Positions 6,683 to 13,554 of a stretch of DNA of 53,610 bases are shown one piece after another. The notes beneath the pieces were generated by a model, which saw nothing but the letters and a program-made list of their open reading frames with translations, did no database searches and was not told where the DNA came from. The position numbers and the translations under genes are program-made. Location: contig JAFRJF010000193.1 of NCBI GenBank assembly GCA_017432405.1, positions 1 to 53,610 of the forward strand, in the 5' to 3' direction. Position 1 is the stretch's first letter. Each line of letters begins with the position of its first letter. The stretch is from Clostridia bacterium. Lineage in GTDB: Bacteria; Bacillota_A; Clostridia; Christensenellales; Aristaeellaceae.

Positions 6683-8221
6683 TTATTTTTTCACCGTGAT
6701 CGTGACCGTGGCCTTCTTGCCGTTGGCGGTCTTGACGGTGATCTTCGCCTTGCCGGGCTTGATGGCCTTGACCACGCCCTTCTTGGACACCGTGGCGACC
6801 TTCTTGTTGCTGCTGGTCCAGGTATAGCTGGTCTTGGCCTTGGTCGGCGTCAGCGCGGCCTTCAGCGTCAGCTTCTTGCCCACCTTCAGCGTGGCCTCCT
6901 CCACGTTCAGGGTCACCTTCGTGGGAACGGCGGGCACGGTGATCTTGCAGGTGGCCTTCTTGCCGTTGGCCGTAGTGACCGTGATGGTGGTCGTGCCCTT
7001 CTTCAGCGCTTTGACCACGCCCTTTTTGCTGACCTTGGCGACCTTACTGTTGCTGCTGGTCCAGGTCAGGGTGGTCTTGACCTTGGAGGGCTTCACCGTG
7101 GCCTTCAGGGTCAGGGACATGCCCGCGTACAGGGTGGCCTTCTTCTTGTTCAGGGTCACGCCGGTGGGCCCCAGCTTCGGAACGACCTTCTGTGCGACCA
7201 GCACCACACCGCAGACCGAGCAGTGGCTGCCCTCGGTCAAGCCGGTCTTCGTATAGGTGGCGGGGATGGCGGGGTCGGTCACTGGCGTGTGGCCCTTGGC
7301 GGGGACCGTCTGCTGGGCGGTGATGATTGTGCCACAGACTGAGCAGTGGCTTCCCGCCGTCTTGCCTGCTGTTGTGCAGGTCGCGGCTACCGCTGCGTCG
7401 GTCACTGGCGTGTGGCCCTTGGCGGGGATTGTCTGCTGCGCCTCGATCACCTTCCCGCAGACCGAGCAGTGGCTTCCCGCAGTCTTGCCCGCTGCCGTGC
7501 AGGTCGCGGCGACGGCCTTGTCTGTCACGACGGTATGGCCCTTGGCCGGGATTGTCTGCTGCGCCTCGATCACCTTGCCGCAAACTGGGCAATGACTGCC
7601 CGCAGTCTTGCCTGCCGCCGTGCAGGTCGCGGCGACGGCCTTGTCCGTCACGACGGTATGGCCTTTGGCCGGGATTGTCTGCTGCGCCTCGATCACCTTG
7701 CCGCAAACTGAGCAGTGACTACCCTCAGTCTTGCCCGCCGCCGTGCAGGTCGCGGCGACGGCCTTGTCCGTCACGACAGTATGGCCCTTGGCGGGGATTG
7801 TCTGCTGCGCCTCGATCACCTTGCCGCAGACTGAGCAGTGGCTTCCCTCCGTCTTGCCTGCTGCCGTGCACGTCGCGGCGACGGCCTTGTCCGTCACAAC
7901 CTTATGGTCTGTCTTGTCGACATTGTAGCCCCGCTCTTGTGCCCAAATGGTAGCAGCAGTATCGCAAATTGTATGGAATGTGGAAGTTTTGGGAACGTCT
8001 CTGAATGCTGTATCAGCAAAACTTGTGGAATCACCCAAAACGGTTATATTAGCCAAGCCGTAACATTTTTCAAAAGCAGAGTCTTCGACTTTACCAACAC
8101 TATCAGGAATAACTATGCTGGCAAGATTCTTACACTCATAGAATGTTTCCTTCTCAATACTTGCAAGACCATTCGATAGAACAATGCTCTTCAAATTGGT
8201 ACAACCGCAAAAAGCATAGAA
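6683..8221 (-). pseudogene. BspA-like surface protein, C-terminal part (cut off by CRISPR array)
   Basis: These 512 codons are the downstream part of a large secreted protein whose N-terminal part ends at 8648. They start mid-repeat with FYAFCGCTNLKSI, then complete LRR_5 (BspA-type) repeats, then six 41-residue repeats with an HCSVCG core, and two Big_2 Ig-like domains ending in ITVKK. There is no sortase motif, so wall attachment must be by another route. Codon phase continues that of the N-terminal part. The array at 8223-8621 supplies stops, no start and no ribosome-binding site, so this half is probably not translated. Confidence 0.85.
7169..7906 (-). repeat. Six tandem 123-bp (41-aa) CxxC repeats
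   Basis: Six in-frame copies of a 41-residue unit run from 7906 to 7169. Each begins H(K/T)(V/P)VTD and contains ATCTAAGKT, GSHCSVCG and AQQTIPAKG. Copies 1-4 are nearly identical in protein and DNA; copies 5 and 6 are diverged (HTPVTDAAV, then HTPVTDPAIPATYT). The Cys-x2-Cys pair is kept in all, and copies 1-5 have a further Cys. Such units occur in secreted proteins of gut Firmicutes; their function is not established. Confidence 0.9.
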
Positions 8222-8222
8222 T

Positions 8223-8621
8223 GTAGTCCCCGCACACGCGGGGGTGATCCCTCGCGCCGGGCCTCGGTGCTCGCGCCGGGGATGTAGTCCCCGCACACGC
8301 GGGGGTGATCCCCGGCGGGGTGTGTTTCGGGTTAGAAGCGACTAGTAGTCCCCGCACACGCGGGGGTGATCCCATCCTCTCTACCAACCCGGAAACGTCA
8401 TAATCCTTACGTAGTCCCCGCACACGCGGGGGTGATCCCATGGCTTGATGAGGATACAATGGTCTAAGCGTGTAGTCCCCGCACACGCGGGGGTGATCCC
8501 AATAGCCAAAGTCGTGTATCCATAGTCGGCATGTAGTCCCCGCACACGCGGGGGTGATCCTAGACCAAAGTCGGTTTATTGCGCTCTTGTAAAGTAGTCC
8601 CCGCACACGCGGGGGTGATCC
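8223..8621 (+). CRISPR. Seven-repeat type I-E-like CRISPR array without cas genes
   Basis: Seven identical 28-bp repeats begin at 8223, 8284, 8345, 8411, 8472, 8533 and 8594. Each starts GTAGTCCCCGCACACG and ends GGGGGTGATCC, the palindromic type I-E/I-U-like repeat class. Five spacers are 33 nt and the third is 38 nt. The base after the repeat is C five times and T twice, so the unit may be 29+32, as in type I-E. No AT-rich leader flanks it and no cas gene is in the window. Both flanks are coding sequence of one BspA-like gene. Confidence 0.95.
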
Positions 8622-9922
8622 TTTGTGACTATGTCGCAGTGCCTGTCATTCTCTTCAACAACGGAGATGCTATCCGGAAGAACAATCGATGCTAATGATG
8701 TACAATCTTTAAAAGCAATAGAATTAATCCTTGATACGCTATTGGGAATGCTGATGTTGGTTAGGCTTGTACATCCTTCAAAACAAGCATAAGGTATTTT
8801 ACTAAGGCTATTCGAAAGCCTCACACTAACCAAACTGGTGCAATCTTTAAATGTGTTTGCATCATAGAACCAATCATCCATAAGTTCTTCAAGACTATCT
8901 GGTAAATTGATACTTTGCAAAGCAGTACAACCCCAAAAAGCACCAAGATCAATGCGTTTCAAAGTATTTGGAAATTCAATCGTCTTTAAAGATGTACAAT
9001 CATTAAAAGCATAAATATTAATGTATGTTACCCCATCTGGAATAGTTATGCTCTGCAACGAAGAACAAGCATTGAACATATTTTTCGGTATCTCTGTTAA
9101 TCCGTTAGGAAGGTACGCTACTTTAAGTTGCGTACATCCTTCGAATGCACCTCCTGTACTTGCCCAACCGCCGCCTCCTATTGCTGTTACACTATCTGGA
9201 ATGTGTATCTCCGTCAGAGCACTGCATCCTTTGAATGATCCCTCTCCTATTGTCGTTAACCCATCAGGAAACTCCACTTTATTTAAGTTTTCACACCCTC
9301 TAAATGCGCAGTCACCTATTGTCAATAAACCAGAGGGTAAATTTATTGACTTCAATCTTTCGCAGCCACGGAATGCATCACTCCCAATATCTGTTATACT
9401 ACCAAGAATTGTAACTGTTGTTAGATTAGTGCAGTTCTCGAATGAACTATTCCCTATACTGATTATACTGTTTGAAATCTTGATACTTCCCAGATTTTCG
9501 CAATCCTTGAACGCCTCATCCGCAATCGCCGTCACGCCATCCGGAATCGTGACTGCGCCGCCGTTGCCCCTGTATTCCACCAACACGCCGTTGATGATCT
9601 CAAAATCATCGGCGGCGTTGCTTGCATATTCGTTCTCCTCGGCGACTTCACCGTTCTCTCCGAGTAAAATCTCTCCATCCAGATCGGTCAGTTCGATGTC
9701 GGTATCCAGTACGTCGTCCAACACAATCTCATCCAGCCCATTGACGATGGATGTATCTGCTTCTTCTATGGCGAGTTCATTGTCCTCCAAACTGATCTCC
9801 TGTGCGTCCTGAGCTATGGAGTCCTGTTCTAATACGATCTCTAGATCATCCTCCGCCCACACGGGAAAGGCCAATTGCGCCAGCAGCGCCAGGCACAGCA
9901 ACGCGGTCAACAGCTTCTTCAT
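8576..9922 (-). CDS. BspA-like leucine-rich-repeat surface protein, N-terminal part (truncated)
   Basis: The gene starts at ATG 9922 with a clear signal peptide (MKKLLTALLCLALLAQLAFP, cleavage near VWAED). An acidic linker of about 70 residues follows, then repeated LRR_5/BspA units of the form 'IPDGVTAIADEAFKDCENL'. Native coding ends near codon 424 (8648), in VVEEN; beyond this the frame runs through a partial spacer and CRISPR repeats and stops at 8576 after about 24 foreign residues. A secreted 448-residue stub could still be made. BspA-like proteins are adhesins in other bacteria. Twin operators for the divergent XRE regulator lie in its upstream region. Confidence 0.88.
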   Translation of the reverse strand: MKKLLTALLCLALLAQLAFPVWAEDDLEIVLEQDSIAQDAQEISLEDNELAIEEADTSIVNGLDEIVLDDVLDTDIELTDLDGEILLGENGEVAEENEYASNAADDFEIINGVLVEYRGNGGAVTIPDGVTAIADEAFKDCENLGSIKISNSIISIGNSSFENCTNLTTVTILGSITDIGSDAFRGCERLKSINLPSGLLTIGDCAFRGCENLNKVEFPDGLTTIGEGSFKGCSALTEIHIPDSVTAIGGGGWASTGGAFEGCTQLKVAYLPNGLTEIPKNMFNACSSLQSITIPDGVTYINIYAFNDCTSLKTIEFPNTLKRIDLGAFWGCTALQSINLPDSLEELMDDWFYDANTFKDCTSLVSVRLSNSLSKIPYACFEGCTSLTNISIPNSVSRINSIAFKDCTSLASIVLPDSISVVEENDRHCDIVTKDHPRVCGDYFTRAQ

Positions 9923-9993
9923 TCTTCAATCCATCCTTTCATGATTACTGTGTAACGGTATTATATAATATCAATTAACACAAAGTACCAATT

Positions 9994-10037
9994 TACACCA
10001 GATATGGTGTATGTTTCCATACACTCATTCTGGTGTA
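9994..10037. promoter_or_regulatory. Two tandem operators TACAC-N8-GTGTA
   Basis: Two 18-bp dyads, 9994-10011 and 10020-10037, share the form TACAC-N8-GTGTA with centres 26 bp apart. They lie between the divergent surface-protein gene and the XRE regulator; the second directly precedes TATACT (10040-10045), a likely -10 of the regulator. They are probable binding sites of that regulator. Confidence 0.65.
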
Positions 10038-10077
10038 AATATACTTTTCATGTAAAGCTTCACATGAGGTATTTGTC

Positions 10078-10284
10078 ATGAAGGATTATTGGGTGGTTCT
10101 CCGCGAACTGCGGGAAGACCGGGATTTGAAGCAGAGCGCCGTCGCCAGCGTCCTGGGCACCACCCAGCAGGTGTATTCCCGCTATGAAAACGGCATCAAC
10201 GAAATGCCGATACGCCACCTGCGCACGCTGTGCGAATACTACAACGTCAGCGCGGATTACGTGTTGAGCCTGAAGCGCAAATGA
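10078..10284 (+). CDS. XRE-family HTH transcriptional regulator
   Basis: This 68-residue protein is a single Cro/C1-type helix-turn-helix domain: LRELREDRDLKQSAVASVLGTTQQVYSRYENG followed by the capping helices, ending LSLKRK. It has no sensor or oligomerisation domain. Small regulators of this type usually autoregulate and control an adjacent gene. Here two matching operators lie just upstream, shared with the divergent BspA-like gene, so that gene is the likely second target (inference). The gene ends within a strong hairpin. Confidence 0.9.
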   Translation: MKDYWVVLRELREDRDLKQSAVASVLGTTQQVYSRYENGINEMPIRHLRTLCEYYNVSADYVLSLKRK

Positions 10285-10315
10285 AGGGAGGCCGTTGCGG
10301 CCTCCCCTCATTTGC
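10277..10315. terminator. Hairpin terminator between XRE and AlbA_2 genes
   Basis: GGGAGGCCG (10286-10294) pairs with CGGCCTCCC (10298-10306), and an outer GCAAATGA/TCATTTGC stem extends it. It contains the XRE stop codon and lies before the convergent AlbA_2 gene end at 10342. Confidence 0.6.
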
Positions 10316-10341
10316 ACATGGCGCTGTTCCATTTTCATCGT

Positions 10342-11772
10342 TCACGCATAGTATTTTTGATACTTGCTCCTCGGCTTATCGGGTATGCTGAGGTGAATGA
10401 TGCCCTGCTGGATCAGGGGCTTCAGGTATCGCCCCATGAAATAACTGATCGTCATATCGGAAAATCGGTTTGCCAATTCCTTCCGGGTTCTTGGAATATT
10501 GCAAAACTCCACAATTTGCTGTTTAATATCTCCGGCATCCACATTCTGATTCGACCGGCGATTGTACAGCGTTACGCGAAAGCTGCCGCGAATGATCTCA
10601 AATTCGGCGGGACGAAGCCCGTTCTCCCGCATCACGCGCTGGATCGTCGGAATGCCCGAATAGCGGTTTTCCGTCAATGAAAGCAGCTCCATAGCTCCGG
10701 CGATAAACGGATTTCGGGTATCGGCAGTTGCCCTGCCCAGGAGATCCAGCGTCATTCGCCCGTACAACCCGCCGGGGTTTTCCAGCTCCAGCCGATCTGA
10801 AAACAGCCGCAGCACAATCGGTATGGATTCCGTATGGATGCTGTAATCCCTGTGTATCAGCGCATTGAGCAGGATTTCCCGAACGGCGATCACGGGATAC
10901 AGCGGCCGGTCTGTGCGCCTACCCGACACAGGGTCGATGACGGTCGCAACAGGGATATTGCGGGCAACAAAGGCCATCGCCTGTTCCAGCATCTGGGGAA
11001 GCGTCCCATCGATCCTCGCGTTATCGGTAAATCGCTCGCCGAGTTCGCTGACTTCGCCAAGCTTTGATCCCGGTACGACGACAGCTGTGATGCAAAACTG
11101 CGGAAAACAGGCCTGGGGATATGTCCCCAGGAGCATCAGGCCTGCCAGCGTCGGGCCTCCGCCCTCGGTCATTCCCAGCATTTGCAGCGCCCTGTCCCTG
11201 CCCAGGCTGCTCAGGTTGGGCTTTTTGCTCTTGACCACAGATTTAAAGGCGTTCACCGCACTGGCGTCCAGGTCCTCCATCGTCGCCCGGGGACAAGGCC
11301 GAAGCTCGTCCTGGGTCTTTTTTCGATACGCCTCATAGCTGTAGACCTCATATTCTGTCATATGAAGGTCCTGGTCCCCCACGCGAATATAGGAACCCGC
11401 AAGGCGCCCCTTGCCCTTGTAATAGCAGGGCCTTCTCTCGTATTCTACCTCAGGTATTTCCGCACTGACGATGATGCGCCCTTCGTATTCCGCGGCAGTA
11501 TACAGCGGCCTCAGCTCAGGCTCCATTTGCAGGCACTGATTGGTCACCTGCTTCATCAGGTCGCTGGCATCGTAGACACCGCACGCCTCAAATCCCGCCC
11601 TTTCATCCAAGCCAAACAGTATAATGCCTCCACCGCTTTGATTGGCAAGACTGGAGAGGGAATCAAATATTTTCGGGCATCCCTGCTTTGCCGCTTTGAC
11701 CTCGACATCGGGCAGCTCTGTCTGTATTCTCTGAAGCTTTTCCGCCAGCATAACCAATTGCTGTTCCTGCAT
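10342..11772 (-). CDS. AlbA_2 domain / GHKL ATPase putative regulator
   Basis: This 476-residue protein has an N-terminal AlbA_2 (Schlafen-like) nucleic-acid-binding domain (about residues 20-135: VEVKAAKQGCPKIFDSLSS, then GGGIILFGLDE). A middle helical part is followed by a GHKL-type ATPase segment with the N-box-like EILLNALIHRDYS and ENPGGLYG, and a C-terminal winged-helix-like region. Such proteins are widespread, often next to mobile or defence genes, and are annotated as putative transcriptional regulators; their role is not established. ATG 11772 is preceded by GGAG at 9 bases; ATG 11778 is an alternative. Confidence 0.82.
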   Translation of the reverse strand: MQEQQLVMLAEKLQRIQTELPDVEVKAAKQGCPKIFDSLSSLANQSGGGIILFGLDERAGFEACGVYDASDLMKQVTNQCLQMEPELRPLYTAAEYEGRIIVSAEIPEVEYERRPCYYKGKGRLAGSYIRVGDQDLHMTEYEVYSYEAYRKKTQDELRPCPRATMEDLDASAVNAFKSVVKSKKPNLSSLGRDRALQMLGMTEGGGPTLAGLMLLGTYPQACFPQFCITAVVVPGSKLGEVSELGERFTDNARIDGTLPQMLEQAMAFVARNIPVATVIDPVSGRRTDRPLYPVIAVREILLNALIHRDYSIHTESIPIVLRLFSDRLELENPGGLYGRMTLDLLGRATADTRNPFIAGAMELLSLTENRYSGIPTIQRVMRENGLRPAEFEIIRGSFRVTLYNRRSNQNVDAGDIKQQIVEFCNIPRTRKELANRFSDMTISYFMGRYLKPLIQQGIIHLSIPDKPRSKYQKYYA

Positions 11773-11900
11773 TTCCATCAACTCCAGAATTTGATCGACT
11801 TTATATAAACTATTATACGGTTTTCTGGCGAAAAGTCAAATAGAATCCGCATAAAACCATTTTATGTGGATTTTATGCGGATTCTACGCGACTTATTCAT

Positions 11901-11927
11901 TGAGTCAAGGAACCTGTCCCCGTGACT
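11901..11927. repeat. Partial copy of the GGGGACAGG/CCTGTCCCC repeat
   Basis: TGAGTCAAGG followed by AACCTGTCCCC and GTGACTC shares its core with the full hairpin repeat at 12824-12884. It lies beside the orphan toxin-antitoxin promoter copy. Confidence 0.55.
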
Positions 11928-11928
11928 C

Positions 11929-11962
11929 CAGTATAGTGCATTGTATGTGCGATGTTAATACA
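11929..11962 (-). promoter_or_regulatory. Orphan copy of the RelB/YoeB promoter
   Basis: This 34-bp stretch matches 6583-6616 with one mismatch. It keeps TTAACA, 17 bases and TATACT on the minus strand, but no antitoxin or toxin follows. It could drive the AlbA_2 gene 157 bp downstream, or be a scar of a lost TA module. Confidence 0.6.
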
Positions 11963-12006
11963 GAATACCATTAATTACAGTGACGCCTGTCGTCCATCAC
12001 CGCATC

Positions 12007-12807
12007 TCATTCCACCTTCCGTCCATGGATAATCATGGAAAGGGGAAAGCCGCTGTGGTCGAGGGTGCTGAAGCCGCCGCTGATATCGTGATCGTACTCC
12101 TCGAGTCCGGTCACGACGATCCCGTTGCCGCACATGCCCGAAATGATTTCCGACATCGGATGGGTGAAGTCGGTAAAGGTCTTTGAGCGATACCTCTTCT
12201 GCGTCATGTAATACATGCCCTCATTCCCCGTCCATTCATGCTCAAAGTAGGAATAATGGCAGGCGGTTCTGTGTTCAGGATCGAACAGTTTTTCGCCTTC
12301 CGTGGCAAGCATATTCGTGCAGGGATGCTGTTCGTTAATCAAAATGACAGCGCCGGCCTTCATACACTTTGCGACGACGGCAAAGAAGCGATCCAGGTCG
12401 GCGAACCAGCAGAGGGCCCCGATGGTAATGATCACCAGATCAAACTGTTCCCGATAGCGGTCATCCAGATCGTAGATATTCACCGCCTCAAACGCGCAGG
12501 GAAGATCCAGTTCCTTAGCTTTTTCGTTGGCGAACGCCACCTGGTTTTCAGCGATGTCAAATCCGACGCCCTTCTTCGCCCTGCCGCATTTGACCAGGGA
12601 AAGCAGCTCCCGCCCGTTATTGCAGCAGAACTGACCGATCACGGCCCCTTCTGTAGGGAGCTTCTTCAACGCGCTCTTCGTTTCCTCGTTGAAGAAGGGA
12701 TAATCCTCTGTTCGGATGCGCTCCGCGATATCTGCGCCCCAGGAAGCGTCCCTGTTCTCAAACGCCTCTTCCCAGGCGGCCTTATTTCCTTCGATATATT
12801 TATCCAT
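12007..12807 (-). CDS. Class I SAM-dependent methyltransferase
   Basis: This 266-residue protein has a Rossmann-type methyltransferase core: motif I GAVIGQFCCNNGRELLSL, the acidic end of strand 2 in VGFDIAENQ, and motif IV in FDLVIITIGALCWF. An N-terminal helical cap of about 60 residues precedes the core. It resembles small-molecule (UbiE/COQ5-like) methyltransferases; the substrate cannot be read from sequence. The start is supported by GAGGAGG five bases before ATG 12807. It is a single gene between two copies of a GGGGACAGG-type repeat. Confidence 0.85.
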   Translation of the reverse strand: MDKYIEGNKAAWEEAFENRDASWGADIAERIRTEDYPFFNEETKSALKKLPTEGAVIGQFCCNNGRELLSLVKCGRAKKGVGFDIAENQVAFANEKAKELDLPCAFEAVNIYDLDDRYREQFDLVIITIGALCWFADLDRFFAVVAKCMKAGAVILINEQHPCTNMLATEGEKLFDPEHRTACHYSYFEHEWTGNEGMYYMTQKRYRSKTFTDFTHPMSEIISGMCGNGIVVTGLEEYDHDISGGFSTLDHSGFPLSMIIHGRKVE

Positions 12808-12823
12808 TGTGCCTCCTCAGTAA

Positions 12824-12884
12824 GACTCGGGGACAGGTACACTGACTCATTTCGCATGAGTCAGTGTACCTGTCCCCGTGACTC
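12824..12884. repeat. REP/MITE-like perfect hairpin repeat
   Basis: Two 22-bp arms, 12829-12850 and 12856-12877, are exact complements around a 5-base loop. Each contains GGGGACAGGTACACTGAC or its complement, and GACTC flanks both sides. A related partial copy is at 11901-11927. This resembles dispersed palindromic repeats in other bacteria. It may also end transcription of the pRiA4b-like gene. Confidence 0.75.
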
Positions 12885-13542
12885 ACTTCTTATTGCACTT
12901 CGCGTATTCATCGAACCCATAGTGATCCAGTTCTCCCTCATAGGCGCATACGCCCATGCGGGGGGAGTTTGTGATGGGCAGGGCCATGTCCAGGTCAACC
13001 TCCGACTTCTTCGCGCAGGCCTCGCAATAACACGAAGGCTCTTCCCCAAACATATCCTCCGTATCCACCAGCTCCGCGGGCTTTCCGCACTTGGCGCACT
13101 TCCATTCGATGGGCGCGTTCCTGGCCAGCAGACGCACGACCTCGCGCTGCTTCTTCCGGCGCGACTGACCTATAAAGCTGACCAGCAGCCGGGTGGTATC
13201 GCCGAAGTCGTATTCATAGCCGATCCGCGAGCCCTCGGGGAAGGCGCTCAGCCTGCGGCTCATCGGAAATTCCTGATAACCATCGCCCATGAAGGCGCTC
13301 ATGTGGCCGCAGCACTCCAGCCAGATCCTGCGCAGGAAGTCGTCGAGGTTCTTCAGTGACGCTGTCGTCGGCGCGTCCAGCAGAAGCCAGTAGCGCTTGT
13401 CCATGCCCTCCACCTTGATCAGGCAGCATTCCTGCTCCCCGGCGGGATCGCTGTGCTGCTTGAGGATGTGGTTCTTCATCGCCACCTTGCCCAGCTCGAC
13501 GCCGCAGAGATAGCAGTTTCCTTTCTGTTGGTTCGTCGCCAT
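12883..13542 (-). CDS. Plasmid pRiA4b ORF-3-like family protein
   Basis: This 219-residue protein contains the pRiA4b ORF-3-like core (WLECCGHMSAF, YEYDFGDTT), a family often annotated as 'IS1096 passenger TnpR-like' but of unknown function. An N-terminal CYLCG...HILKQH motif looks like a C2H2-type zinc finger, and a second cluster, CAKCGKP...CYCEAC, is a likely zinc ribbon near residues 140-180. ATG 13542 is chosen for AAGGAG 8 bases upstream. It is the last gene behind the CoA-dehydratase activase pair, 12 bp downstream, and may be co-transcribed with it. Confidence 0.8.
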   Translation of the reverse strand: MATNQQKGNCYLCGVELGKVAMKNHILKQHSDPAGEQECCLIKVEGMDKRYWLLLDAPTTASLKNLDDFLRRIWLECCGHMSAFMGDGYQEFPMSRRLSAFPEGSRIGYEYDFGDTTRLLVSFIGQSRRKKQREVVRLLARNAPIEWKCAKCGKPAELVDTEDMFGEEPSCYCEACAKKSEVDLDMALPITNSPRMGVCAYEGELDHYGFDEYAKCNKK

Positions 13543-13554
13543 GTGAAACACTCC

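Noticed and set aside
8154..8606. Open frame across the CRISPR array (peptides such as ITPACAGTT, DHPRVCGDY)
   Set aside because: These peptides are the known translation artefacts of type I-E-like repeats, not a protein.
8223..8646. Array as a natural protein-coding insertion or intein-like element
   Set aside because: Regular repeat/spacer spacing and palindromic repeats identify a CRISPR array, and all frames meet stops.
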